DNA of 64,000 nucleotides, taken from Acidobacteriota bacterium. GTDB lineage: Bacteria; Acidobacteriota; Blastocatellia; Pyrinomonadales; Pyrinomonadaceae. Shown piece after piece: positions 1-8,467 of the stretch. The stretch spans positions 95,151 to 159,150 of the forward strand of contig JAHBSM010000010.1 in NCBI GenBank assembly GCA_019639115.1. The letters run 5' to 3'. Made by a program: the position numbers and the translations under genes. Every line of letters starts with the position of its first letter. The first letter of the stretch is position 1. Below the pieces are notes generated by a model, which saw only the letters and a list, made by a program, of their open reading frames with translations, did not search any database and was not told where the DNA came from.

Positions 1-608
1 TTTTTGCCGGCGTATTTCTGCTGCTCACGAGCGGCCACGCGGACCGGGACGCTGTAAACAAGGCCCGAATCACTTAGCGAGATCTCAAATGTTTTACCGA
101 CCATCAGAGGCATAGTTCGGATGCGATAGATACCGGACACAATGTCGCTCATCTCGGGGCCGATCGAAGATGCGATGCGGCGTGGCGGCCTGTTTGGGCT
201 GGCCGGGTCGGTCTCGACAAATGTCACACGACCTGCGGTGTAATCAAATACGGCTTCACTATCGCGGATGCGTTCCTTTTGGACGTCGTGTTTTGTCGTC
301 TTGAGGATATTCAGGCTGGATCGATCCATCACTGATCCGTATTGCTGTAGAAAACTGAATCGGAAAAGACGCAGAAGAGATCCTTTGGATACTGCCTCTG
401 ACCGAACAACTACGGAACCCGGATCGTCGCCGGCTACGACGGTGAACTTGAGATCACCTATCGAAATATCCGGCAGAAGCGGACTGACCTTGAGCTTGCC
501 ATCGTATTCGAGTGTCTCGCCAAGGAACCGATCACCGAGCTGAGCCTGGCCGGAGGTGATCGCGACCAAAGCAAGAAGCAACAATAGGATGAGAGCAGAT
601 CGTTTCAT
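1..608 (-). CDS. DUF3108-like exported protein, partial
   Basis: The frame leaves the window at its left edge, so only the first 202 residues are seen. An ATG at 608 opens a signal peptide (MKRSALILLLLLALVAITSG) and the mature part begins near residue 21-23. The stretch LGETLEYDGKLKVSPLLPD followed by alternating beta-strand-like segments resembles DUF3108, a family of exported beta-rich proteins of unknown function found in many acidobacteria and proteobacteria. It is the most distal visible gene of a minus-strand group of envelope genes. The family assignment is by resemblance only; no catalytic residues are evident. Confidence 0.7.
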   Translation of the reverse strand, partial: MKRSALILLLLLALVAITSGQAQLGDRFLGETLEYDGKLKVSPLLPDISIGDLKFTVVAGDDPGSVVVRSEAVSKGSLLRLFRFSFLQQYGSVMDRSSLNILKTTKHDVQKERIRDSEAVFDYTAGRVTFVETDPASPNRPPRRIASSIGPEMSDIVSGIYRIRTMPLMVGKTFEISLSDSGLVYSVPVRVAAREQQKYAGK

Positions 609-651
609 CAAAAGAATTAGATGCCCGAATCAAGGCTTGCGTCGCGAAAGA

Positions 652-1716
652 TTATAACCGAATTTCAGTATCGGTGCTTTTGCCGGCTGCAGCCGCAAGC
701 CTTTTGACAACAGCATCGAACACCGTCGCGACCGGTATATCCATACAGATCCAATTCGAGCACGTTCGCCGATGACAGTCTATTCGGCAGTTGATATCGG
801 TTCTTTCGACGCAGATATCGTCGGGTGCGAGGCTGCCGTTGCGCCACCATTCCGTCGGGCCAAAGATCCCGACTATGGGAGTTCCGGCGGCAATGGCCAG
901 ATGTGTCGGCCCGGTGTCGCCGCCTACATAGACCTGTGAGCGGCGTGCTAATTCGTAAAAGGCTTTGAGGCCGGGATACTCGATCTTTACGCCGTTTCGG
1001 GTAGCCGAGGCGACCTTCTCGGCTAGGTCGCGCTCCGTCGGCCCGGCAACGACAATTGGTTCGAGTCCGAGCTCGTCACGAAGCCGATCCGCAAGGCGAC
1101 CAAAATTCTCGGCGGGCCAAAGCTTTGTGACCCAGCCACCGGCCGGGTTGAGCAACGCGATACGGTTGCCCGCATTCGAAATGATCGATGCGGCTTCGAC
1201 CCGATCCGATCCTGAAGTTGATATGGGGAAATCAATAGGAAGCTCACCTAGATCGACTCCTATTGCAGCACCGGCGAGGGCCATGCTCTTCCTAATGACA
1301 TGCATCTGCGGCCCAACCGCAAATCTTTCGCTGTAGAGGAATCTGGCGGCAGGCTCGCGCAACCCGGTTCGGTCATAGCCCGCCACACGTCCGGCTCCGG
1401 ATGCCTTCGCAAGGACAGCTGACTTGATCAGGCCTTGCATATCGAGAGCTAGGTCATAACGGTGCCGTCGAATAGACCTGATCTGGCGGGAAAGATCCAG
1501 AAAGATATCCTCGATCCTGCGTCCGCCTTTTAGGCTGCGCGTATCGACCTCTATCAGGTCCTCGATCAGCGGGTTACCGCGAAGTATCTCAGCACTTTTC
1601 TTTTCGACGGCCCAGTAAATGGTCGAACCGGGCAAGGCGCTCTTGATCGCTGACAATGCGGGCAGCGTGTGGATGATATCGCCGATCGCTCCGAGCCTGA
1701 CTATTAGAATGCGCAC
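652..1716 (-). CDS. Glycosyltransferase family 9 (heptosyltransferase-like)
   Basis: This is a 354-residue GT-B glycosyltransferase of family GT9, the family of ADP-heptose:LPS heptosyltransferases. It would transfer a sugar from a nucleotide donor to a lipid-anchored core oligosaccharide at the cytoplasmic face of the inner membrane. Visible hallmarks are the N-terminal RILIVRLGAIGDIIHTLPAL, the mid-protein LNPAGGWVTKLWPAENFGRL and the donor-site GGDTGPTHLAIAAGTPIVGI. The C-terminus carries a Cys cluster (CRIDCHRRTC). A TTG six codons upstream (1734) is possible, but the GTG at 1716 gives the usual family N-terminus. No other LPS-core gene is adjacent, so the exact sugar cannot be told. Confidence 0.85.
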   Translation of the reverse strand: MRILIVRLGAIGDIIHTLPALSAIKSALPGSTIYWAVEKKSAEILRGNPLIEDLIEVDTRSLKGGRRIEDIFLDLSRQIRSIRRHRYDLALDMQGLIKSAVLAKASGAGRVAGYDRTGLREPAARFLYSERFAVGPQMHVIRKSMALAGAAIGVDLGELPIDFPISTSGSDRVEAASIISNAGNRIALLNPAGGWVTKLWPAENFGRLADRLRDELGLEPIVVAGPTERDLAEKVASATRNGVKIEYPGLKAFYELARRSQVYVGGDTGPTHLAIAAGTPIVGIFGPTEWWRNGSLAPDDICVERTDINCRIDCHRRTCSNWICMDIPVATVFDAVVKRLAAAAGKSTDTEIRL

Positions 1717-1757
1717 TGCGTCTATCGTAGTCAAAACAGCGAAAAAACGCGAAACGT

Positions 1758-3692
1758 TTACCGCTTCGGCCTTCCCATATGCCGGTCAAGAAAGTCAGCT
1801 ACAAGCGGATAGAGGTCGAGCCGGTTCTTGAGTTTCGAGATGCCGTGCCCTTCGTCGTCATAGAGTTTATATTCGACCGGCGCTCCACGTTTCCTGAGCG
1901 CCGCAACGATCTGTTCCGCCTCGGTGTATGGGACCCGCGGGTCATTTTTTCCATGAATTACAAAAAGCGGGGTCCGTATCCTATCGACTCTGCCTAGCGG
2001 AGAGATGCGTCGGAGGAACTCGATATCGCGATCGAGCCGCCCATATTCGACCTCCCGCTGCCGGCGTCGGTAACCGGAGGTATTCTTAAGGAACGTTTCC
2101 CAGTTCACGATCCCGACAGTGTTGACGGCAGCGGCCCAAAGGTCCGGATATAGAGTAATTGCCGCCATGGTCATATATCCGCCGTAGCTGCCGCCCATCA
2201 CCGCGATCCTCTGCCGGTCAGCATTTCCGCGTGTAACGAGCCACGAATGGCCCGCAGCAATGTCCTTAACCGAGTCTTCGCGTTTTTCGACGTCGTCGAG
2301 ATGCGTGTAGGTCTTGCCGTAACCGGTCGAGCCTCGCACGTTAGGATCGAGTATCGCGTAACCGCGTGACAAAAAATATTGGAACAGCGGACTAAAGCCA
2401 GGCCGTGATTGCCCCTCCGGCCCGCCGTGGATATTGACGATTACGGGTAATTTTGCCGTCTTCGACCTGGATGGCGTGCGGTAATACCATGCCGGTATCT
2501 CTAGCCCGTCAAACGTTTTATATTTGACCAATTCAGGCGTGACGAACGTGCCCGGGTCAATTCCCGCCCGATCGCTACGCGTCAGTTGCGTGAGCTTCCT
2601 GGTCACGACGTCATATATCCAGACATCACTGTTTTGCCGCGGCGAGGAGAACGAGAAGGCGAGTTTCGTCTGGTCAGCGTTGAATTCCAGACCGCCAACT
2701 ATACCGCGGGCCGGCAGTTCTATCTTGGTAGCTGTCGGTTTGAAAAATGTCACGAGCGGCTTGCCGTCGGTCTCGATACCCCTGAGGAATAGTTCCGAAT
2801 AACCCTCGCGATTGATGGCATAGGCGAACATTCCCGCGTTCGGCGGAAGCTCGATGCTGCTGACGTCCCAAGCCGTTTCATCCAGCACACGCATCTCCCG
2901 GTTCGCATCGCTCCAATCAGACGAATTAGCGGCGTTGCGAAGCCGCATGTTCGTGAGCGAGACGAACTCACGCTTGTCGTTCTGTGCAAGCAAGAGCGAT
3001 TTGCCGTCGGGGAGAAACCCGACGCTGCCAAACTCGGCCGGGCCTTCGTGCGGTGTCAGCAGCGTTTCGCGCTTCGCCTTAAGATCGTAGAGATATAAAT
3101 TGTTGTCAAGGCTCAATTCGCCGCCTGATCGCGAGATGATCAACTTGCTGCCTTCGGGGCCGAGCGCGAGCGCCGAATTATCGGCGTCAGACTGAAATAG
3201 CAGAGTTTCCTTTCCAGAGCCTAGGTCGAGCGCGTAAATGTCGAAGTAGTTACGGTTTCGCTTGTTTGACGAATACACCGCCACGTCGCCGTCGGCCGAA
3301 AGCAGGCCGAAATTGTGCCGAACACCGGGTTCCTCGAGGATCGCTTTCATGCCGGTCCCATTGGGCTCGATCGTATAAAATTGCGTGTTCTCGTCACCGC
3401 CTTTCGCTTTGCCGAATAGCAGCCGTCCGCTTGGAAGCCACTTGACGAAACTTACGTTATCTTCAAGGTCAGTTACTCGGGAAGGTGAGCCGCCGCCCGA
3501 ATTTATCTTCCAGATCTGCGTTGTTCCGGTCTGGTTCGATAAATAGGCTATTTCCTTACCGTTCGGCGAAAATACCGGACTGGCGGCGCTCTTGATATTC
3601 AGATACTGCTCGATCGAATACCGCTGAGCGGGCACGCCCACGTGAGCTAGAAATACGAATGCGACCAAGGCCGGTAGGATCCTAATCAACAT
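1758..3692 (-). CDS. Exported S9 family peptidase (prolyl oligopeptidase type)
   Basis: The 644-residue product has a signal peptide (MLIRILPALVAFVFLAHVG), an N-terminal beta-propeller of TolB-like repeats (SPNGKEIAYLSNQ and similar) over about residues 30-370, and a C-terminal alpha/beta-hydrolase. The catalytic triad is visible as Ser502 in GGSYGGYM, Asp584 in GKNDPRVP and His616 in DDEGHG. Such enzymes cleave short peptides after proline or other residues in the periplasm. The frame is open to 3731, but that would overlap the upstream gene; the ATG at 3692 lies 9 bp after the upstream stop and starts exactly at a signal peptide. It probably forms an operon with the upstream NTF2-like gene. 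Confidence 0.92.
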   Translation of the reverse strand: MLIRILPALVAFVFLAHVGVPAQRYSIEQYLNIKSAASPVFSPNGKEIAYLSNQTGTTQIWKINSGGGSPSRVTDLEDNVSFVKWLPSGRLLFGKAKGGDENTQFYTIEPNGTGMKAILEEPGVRHNFGLLSADGDVAVYSSNKRNRNYFDIYALDLGSGKETLLFQSDADNSALALGPEGSKLIISRSGGELSLDNNLYLYDLKAKRETLLTPHEGPAEFGSVGFLPDGKSLLLAQNDKREFVSLTNMRLRNAANSSDWSDANREMRVLDETAWDVSSIELPPNAGMFAYAINREGYSELFLRGIETDGKPLVTFFKPTATKIELPARGIVGGLEFNADQTKLAFSFSSPRQNSDVWIYDVVTRKLTQLTRSDRAGIDPGTFVTPELVKYKTFDGLEIPAWYYRTPSRSKTAKLPVIVNIHGGPEGQSRPGFSPLFQYFLSRGYAILDPNVRGSTGYGKTYTHLDDVEKREDSVKDIAAGHSWLVTRGNADRQRIAVMGGSYGGYMTMAAITLYPDLWAAAVNTVGIVNWETFLKNTSGYRRRQREVEYGRLDRDIEFLRRISPLGRVDRIRTPLFVIHGKNDPRVPYTEAEQIVAALRKRGAPVEYKLYDDEGHGISKLKNRLDLYPLVADFLDRHMGRPKR

Positions 3693-3700
3693 AATGCGTC

Positions 3701-4129
3701 TTAACTTGTGTGATCGATGATGATACGCCAACCTTCTTTGAACCGTTTGAATGTGAGCGTAAACTTTCCGTTTGGTTCGTCTGAGTCGCGTTTGAGAGCC
3801 CAGCTCCCCAGAACTACCGCCGCATCTTTGCCAAGCAGTGTGACCTCAAGCCCGGAAAAGGTGAGCACGCCCATTTTGGCCCGCGTGTCATAGCTTTTCT
3901 TGTATCGGTCCAGAGTCTGCTGCCAACCGCGAGTAACCGTAGTGCCGGAGAGGAACGTGAGCTTGTCAGACCGCCAATATCCGGCCATGAAGCCCTCAAT
4001 ATCTCCTCGATTCCACGCAGCGACTTGTTCGTCCATCACCTTGCGGATATCCGCTTCGGCCTGGGAATACTGAGCTTGAATGCCGTGTGAAGCGGAAAGT
4101 ACGAACGCTAGTATCAGAACGAGTTTCAT
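3701..4129 (-). CDS. Exported NTF2-like (SnoaL/DUF4440-type) protein
   Basis: This 142-residue protein has a cleavable signal peptide (MKLVLILAFVLSASHGIQAQ) followed by a single NTF2-like fold: ADIRKVMDEQVAAWNRGDIEGF, a central WQQTLDRYKKSY helix and a C-terminal sheet ending in FKEGWRIIIDHTS. This pattern is typical of the DUF4440/SnoaL-like group, which binds small ligands or acts as a dimeric scaffold; no enzymatic activity can be deduced. It lies 8 bp upstream of the S9 peptidase gene, suggesting joint transcription. Confidence 0.8.
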   Translation of the reverse strand: MKLVLILAFVLSASHGIQAQYSQAEADIRKVMDEQVAAWNRGDIEGFMAGYWRSDKLTFLSGTTVTRGWQQTLDRYKKSYDTRAKMGVLTFSGLEVTLLGKDAAVVLGSWALKRDSDEPNGKFTLTFKRFKEGWRIIIDHTS

Positions 4130-4203
4130 ATCTCATGACCGGTTTGGCGGCCGAATGCAAAGGATCACATTCGGCCGAGTATCAGAGGTTCAATATCGGC
4201 TGG

Positions 4204-4869
4204 TCAATTTGACGATCCGGAAAGCTGTTCCTTTTGCTTTTCGGTCAATTCCACTCCTGCCTTTTTGAGCGTCTCTGCGTTGATGCCGCCGGTGGCCTTA
4301 AGTCCGCTAGTCTCCTGGAACTTTTTGACAGCATCTTTTAGTTCCGGCGTCCGCGTTCCGTCTGCCGCCCCCGAATAGAGCTTCAATTCGATCAATTTCT
4401 TTTGCAGAGCTTGGATCTGTTCCTTTGTAGCCCGGAACGGAGCGCTCCGCTTGGGGCGGTCGCCGGGATCTGACTTGCCCGATCCCGAGTTGCTCTTTGC
4501 AGGTTTCTCGTCCGAGCCCGATGCGTAAGACCTCGGATCGACAGGGATCGCTTTTTGCGTATCGGTCAGGGCAACGCCGAATTTCTCAAGGGTCGCACGA
4601 TTCAGCGTGCCTGTCTGTTTGAGGCCATTCTGACCTTGAAATTCTCGAATACCGGCGCGCGTGCCTTCGTCATATTTGCCTGAAGCCTCGCCGGTGTAGA
4701 GCTTCTTATCGATCAATATCTTCTGAACCTGAGCGATCTGATCCTTGGTCGGACGAAACACAGGGCCGCGTTTTGGCTTCTCGGATTGATCGCCTGAGGC
4801 AGTACCTTGGGCAGCAGCGATACCGAAAAGGAAAAGGACCGCAATTGCGGCGACGGATAGTTTTCTCAT
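4204..4869 (-). CDS. Exported protein with two peptidoglycan-binding domains
   Basis: The 221-residue product has a signal peptide (MRKLSVAAIAVLFLFGIAAA) and two copies of a PG_binding_1-like three-helix domain, at about residues 35-95 and 140-205. Each copy contains the sequence IQ.LQK.LI..KLY.G, a G..D glycine turn and a hydrophobic FQ..NGLK.TG motif. A charged Gly/Ser/Pro linker with the repeated phrase KPKRGPVFR / RPKRSAPFR joins them, which points to a recent internal duplication. No catalytic domain is present. The ATG at 4869 is chosen because GAGGAAAA lies just upstream and the signal peptide begins there; the frame is open to 4917. Confidence 0.85.
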   Translation of the reverse strand: MRKLSVAAIAVLFLFGIAAAQGTASGDQSEKPKRGPVFRPTKDQIAQVQKILIDKKLYTGEASGKYDEGTRAGIREFQGQNGLKQTGTLNRATLEKFGVALTDTQKAIPVDPRSYASGSDEKPAKSNSGSGKSDPGDRPKRSAPFRATKEQIQALQKKLIELKLYSGAADGTRTPELKDAVKKFQETSGLKATGGINAETLKKAGVELTEKQKEQLSGSSN

Positions 4870-4969
4870 CTGGTTTTCCTCATTGAAAGAAATTGGATTC
4901 TGGTGACGGCAGGGCACACAAAGAGCGACATTTTCAGCAGCTTAAGAGCACCTTCGTCAGAGTTATCGG

Positions 4970-4996
4970 GATTACGTGGAAAGTATCCACGCAATC
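4970..4996. repeat. Imperfect inverted repeat upstream of the PG-binding gene
   Basis: GATTACGTGGA and TCCACGCAATC flank the 5-bp centre AAGTA. The inner six pairs (CGTGGA/TCCACG) are perfect and four outer pairs follow one mismatch. It sits about 100 bp before the start at 4869 and 90 bp before the fad operator, so it could be an operator or a small hairpin. Confidence 0.35.
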
Positions 4997-5085
4997 GGAC
5001 GGTGTGTCAAGGATTTTTCGGGCTTTGACCGCGCCTACAACCATACAAGACAAGGCAATAGATCACTTCTCTGCCTCGTCCGGAG

Positions 5086-5114
5086 TTGCTGAATGAGCGT
5101 TCATTCAGTATAAT
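5086..5114 (+). promoter_or_regulatory. Promoter of the fad operon
   Basis: TTGCTG at 5086-5091 and a perfect TATAAT at 5109-5114 are separated by 17 bp, the ideal sigma70-type spacing. The predicted transcription start near 5121 leaves a leader of about 33 nt before the fadN start codon. The whole spacer is occupied by the palindromic operator listed separately, so bound repressor would block polymerase directly. Confidence 0.75.
5090..5107. promoter_or_regulatory. FadR-type (TetR family) operator
   Basis: TGAATGA (5090-5096), GCGT, then TCATTCA (5101-5107) form a perfect 7-bp inverted repeat around 4 bp. This matches the known binding consensus of the TetR-family fatty-acid regulator FadR of Bacillus/Thermus (TGAATGA-N4-TCATTCA), which releases DNA when long-chain acyl-CoA is bound. 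The downstream fadN/fadA/fadE genes fit that role. No TetR gene lies in the window, so the regulator must be encoded elsewhere. Confidence 0.7.
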
Positions 5115-5153
5115 TCTTGCCACACGACCGTATAGTTAGACCAGAGATGATAA

Positions 5154-7529
5154 ATGGATATGATCATTAAAAAGGCCGCAGTGCTCGGGGCGGGAACCAT
5201 GGGAGCCGGTATCGCAGCTCATCTTGCAAATGCCGGAATCCCTGTGCTTCTCCTCGACATCGCGCCGCAAGACGAAAGCGTAGCGGACAAGAACCAGATA
5301 GTAAATTCGCTTTTTGAAGCGGCTAAGAAGTTGAAGCCTGCGCCATTCATGCTGGCTGACAATGCCAAGCTGATCACGACGGGCAACTTCACCGACGATC
5401 TGGCGAAGATCAAGGATTGTGATCTCGTGATCGAGGCCGTCGTCGAAAACCTAGAGATCAAGCACAAGCTATACGCCGAGGTCGAAAAGCATCGCAAGCC
5501 CGGAGCCGTGATAGCCTCGAACACTAGCGGCATCCCTATCGACTCGATCGCTGAACCGTTTTCGGACGACTTCAAGAAGCACTTCGTTGGCATACATTTC
5601 TTTAATCCGCCGCGTTATATGAAGCTCGTCGAGGTCATTCCCGGCAGCAAAACAAGCGGCGAGATCGCGTGTAAGGTTTCCGGATTTCTCGATCAGCGTT
5701 TAGGCAAGGGCGTTGTGCCGGCAAAAGACCGGCCGAATTTCATCGCAAATCGAATCGGCGTTTTCGGAATGATGGCGACGATCCACGAAATGATCGCGAT
5801 GGGCTTTACGCCGACCGAGGTCGATCAGATGACGGGCAAGGCTATCGGCCATGCGAAATCGGCGACGTTCCGCACGAGCGACCTCGTGGGCTTGGATGTG
5901 ACGGCGCATGTCACCAACAATCTCTATCCTGCTGTACCCGATGACGAGGACCGAGACGTATTCAAGCTTCCGGAGCTGATCCAAACGCTGCTCGATAAGA
6001 AACTTCTAGGCGACAAAACAGGCGGCGGCTTTTTTAAGAAAGGAAAGGATGATGAGGGCAAACGCATCATACTTGAACTTGATCTGAACACCTTTGAATA
6101 TAAGCCGCAGGAGAAAACAAAATTCCCGTCGCTCGACGCCGCGAAGCAGATCGAGGACACAACGAAACGCGTGAAACAGCTCGTTTGGGGAGAAGATCGC
6201 GTCGGTGAATTCCTGTGGAAAACACACTCACGCGTGTCGCGTTACGCAGCGAATCGCATCCCTGAGATCGCGGATACGATCGTCGAGATCGACAATGCCA
6301 TTAAATGGGGCTTCGGCTGGGATATCGGCGTTTTCGAAGCGTGGGACGCGATCGGCGTCTCGGAATCTGTCGAGCGAATGCGTATGGAAGGCCAGCCTGT
6401 GCCGGCAAATGTCGAGGCGATGCTGGCGAGTGGTGCTCTGGCTTTCTACAAACATGAGAACGGCGAGCATTACTATTACGACCTCGTAAATGGCGGGTAT
6501 AAGCCCGTTCCCGCACGGCCCGGTGTTCTGATATTGAAAGACGTCAAAGACCGTACGGGCGTCATCAAGACAAATCCGGGAGCTTCGCTGATAGACCTCG
6601 GCGATGGTGTGGCGTGTCTGGAGTTTCACTCGAAGATGAACTCCATCGGCGGCGACACGGTCGCGATGATGAACTTCGCGATCGACGAAGTGGAGAAGAA
6701 CTTCGAAGGGCTTGTCGTCGGCAACCAGGGCGGCAATTTCTCGGCCGGTGCGAACATCATGATGTTGTTGCTTGCTGCTCAGGAAGAAGAGTGGGACGAC
6801 ATCAATATGATGGTGCGTGCATTGCAAAACGCCGTGATGCGACTGCGATACTCGGCAAAGCCTGTCGTAACTGCGCCTTACGGATTGACGCTCGGCGGCG
6901 GCTGCGAGATCGCCATGCACGGTAATAAGGTTCGTGCGGCGGGCGAGACCTACATCGGGCTCGTCGAGGTCGGCGTTGGCGTGATCCCGGCCGGCTGTGG
7001 AACGAAAGAGATGACGATGCGTTCGATGGATGCTTGGGCAAAGGCTCCGGATTCAGACCCGCTAACGTTTCTAAAGAAGACCTTCGAGACCATAGGAATG
7101 GGGAAGGTCGCGACATCGGCTCAGGAAGGTCGTGCTTTCGGATTTCTTCGGGATGGTGATGCCATCTCGATGAATGGCGATCGGCTGATCCAGGATGCAA
7201 AGCAAGAGGTGCTGAACCTAGCTTCGTCCGGATACGTTCGGCCGGTAGAAAGGACGGACATACCGGTATTTGGCGAGGCAGTCGAATCGGCGATGAAGCT
7301 GGCCCTGCATATGATGAAACGCGGCGGATTCATCTCTGATCATGACGAACTGATCGGCCGCAAACTCGCGCACATCATGGCCGGCGGAACGATAAATCAC
7401 AGGACGGAAGTCTCCGAACGTTATCTGCTCGACCTTGAACGCGAGGCTTTTGTCTCGCTCTGCGGTGAGCGAAAAACGCAGGAACGCATCGCGGCTATGC
7501 TGAAAACTGGCAAGCCGCTCAGGAACTGA
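5154..7529 (+). CDS. fadN: 3-hydroxyacyl-CoA dehydrogenase / enoyl-CoA hydratase
   Basis: The 791-residue bifunctional enzyme hydrates trans-2-enoyl-CoA and oxidises L-3-hydroxyacyl-CoA with NAD in beta-oxidation. The N-terminal half carries the Rossmann motif GAGTMG (about residues 12-17), then VIEAVVENLEIK and HFFNPPRYMKLVE; the C-terminal third is a crotonase-like domain with the oxyanion-hole stretch YGLTLGGGCEIAMHG. The dehydrogenase-first order and the length match Bacillus FadN (about 789 residues), not E. coli FadB, where the hydratase comes first. It is the first gene of a seven-gene operon whose members abut or overlap, and follows the FadR-type operator. An ATG at 5160 is an equally plausible start. 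Confidence 0.93.
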   Translation: MDMIIKKAAVLGAGTMGAGIAAHLANAGIPVLLLDIAPQDESVADKNQIVNSLFEAAKKLKPAPFMLADNAKLITTGNFTDDLAKIKDCDLVIEAVVENLEIKHKLYAEVEKHRKPGAVIASNTSGIPIDSIAEPFSDDFKKHFVGIHFFNPPRYMKLVEVIPGSKTSGEIACKVSGFLDQRLGKGVVPAKDRPNFIANRIGVFGMMATIHEMIAMGFTPTEVDQMTGKAIGHAKSATFRTSDLVGLDVTAHVTNNLYPAVPDDEDRDVFKLPELIQTLLDKKLLGDKTGGGFFKKGKDDEGKRIILELDLNTFEYKPQEKTKFPSLDAAKQIEDTTKRVKQLVWGEDRVGEFLWKTHSRVSRYAANRIPEIADTIVEIDNAIKWGFGWDIGVFEAWDAIGVSESVERMRMEGQPVPANVEAMLASGALAFYKHENGEHYYYDLVNGGYKPVPARPGVLILKDVKDRTGVIKTNPGASLIDLGDGVACLEFHSKMNSIGGDTVAMMNFAIDEVEKNFEGLVVGNQGGNFSAGANIMMLLLAAQEEEWDDINMMVRALQNAVMRLRYSAKPVVTAPYGLTLGGGCEIAMHGNKVRAAGETYIGLVEVGVGVIPAGCGTKEMTMRSMDAWAKAPDSDPLTFLKKTFETIGMGKVATSAQEGRAFGFLRDGDAISMNGDRLIQDAKQEVLNLASSGYVRPVERTDIPVFGEAVESAMKLALHMMKRGGFISDHDELIGRKLAHIMAGGTINHRTEVSERYLLDLEREAFVSLCGERKTQERIAAMLKTGKPLRN

Positions 7530-7530
7530 C

Positions 7531-7926
7531 ATGCGAAACGAATTGAGAGTGAACCAATTGTCGGACGAGGCATTCAAATGGTACTTAGGCTATCTTGAGG
7601 CGATCGACTCGACCGACATTGACAGATACGGCGAATATTTGGCGGACGACTGCGAATTTCAGTTCGGCAATCAACCGAAGGTCGTAGGCAAACAGAATAT
7701 CATCGATGGTTTGTCTCAGTTTTGGCAGTCGTATAACGGCGAAGAGCATGTGTTGCAGAATATTTTTGGAACAGACGAGCACTTTGTGCTGGAGGCTTTG
7801 AATATATTCCACAGGCACGACGGCACCAGCGTGACTTGTCCCGCAGTTGCCATCACTGAAAGAAACAAGCAAGGCGAGGTTACATCAATAAGAGTTTTCA
7901 TCGACATAAAACCGCTTTATGAATGA
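7531..7926 (+). CDS. NTF2-like (SnoaL-type) small protein
   Basis: This 131-residue cytoplasmic protein begins one base after the fadN stop. It has an NTF2-like pattern: an initial helix FKWYLGYLEAIDSTDIDRYG, the strand EYLADDCEFQFGN, and a C-terminal sheet ending in TSIRVFIDIKPLYE. Relatives bind or isomerise small hydrophobic ligands, and some are polyketide cyclase-like; no catalytic Asp/His pair can be assigned here. Its position suggests translation coupled to fadN, but a role in lipid metabolism is only an inference from context. Confidence 0.75.
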   Translation: MRNELRVNQLSDEAFKWYLGYLEAIDSTDIDRYGEYLADDCEFQFGNQPKVVGKQNIIDGLSQFWQSYNGEEHVLQNIFGTDEHFVLEALNIFHRHDGTSVTCPAVAITERNKQGEVTSIRVFIDIKPLYE

Positions 7927-8467
7927 TCGCGATGAGATCGTCCTGGATCTAACGAATGTCGTCGATGAGGCGAGAGCTGCATTTGATCGGCTTTCCTGCG
8001 ATCAATTGAATTGGAAGCCTTCGCAAGATGGTTGGAGCGTAGCTCAATGTTTGGATCATATCCGTTTGACCAACGAGCAACTGACCGCCGAGATCGAAAG
8101 AAAAATTGCGGGCGAAACGAATTCCTTTTGGGAGAGTTGGTCGCCATTTTCGGGCTATCTTGGTGGATTTTTGTTGAAAAGTATGAAAGCGGACGGTAGG
8201 AAGTTCAAAGCGCCGTCCGAAACGATCGTTCCGCCGAGCGATCTTCCCGGCGATATCGTCGATCGGTTCGGCGCAAATATCGCAGACGTCAAAGACGTTG
8301 TAGAACGTGCGAAGGTGCTCGACCCCAAGCGGACCGTACTTACTTCGCCATTTATGCCGATGATGACATACAGGCTGGATGACGCACTTGCGATCATCGC
8401 TGAGCATACAAAACGACACATACGCCAAGCTAAACGGGTGCTTGAAACCGAGGGTTTCCCGAGATGA
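7919..8467 (+). CDS. DinB family protein
   Basis: The 182-residue product has the DinB/YfiT four-helix-bundle signature: RLSCDQLNWKPSQDGWSVAQ, then CLDHIRLTNEQL, and a C-terminal AIIAEHTKRHIRQAKRVL. His residues in CLDHI and in EHTKRHIRQ fit the three-His metal site typical of the family. Members act as metal-dependent thiol transferases or remain uncharacterised. The gene overlaps the previous stop by 8 bp and the next start by 4 bp (ATGA), so it belongs to the fad transcript. Confidence 0.85.
   Translation: MNDRDEIVLDLTNVVDEARAAFDRLSCDQLNWKPSQDGWSVAQCLDHIRLTNEQLTAEIERKIAGETNSFWESWSPFSGYLGGFLLKSMKADGRKFKAPSETIVPPSDLPGDIVDRFGANIADVKDVVERAKVLDPKRTVLTSPFMPMMTYRLDDALAIIAEHTKRHIRQAKRVLETEGFPR

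Noticed and set aside
6228..6920. 230-codon minus-strand frame inside fadN
   Set aside because: It lies wholly opposite a well-supported gene, has His/Arg-rich composition typical of antisense frames in GC-rich coding DNA, and has no ribosome site.
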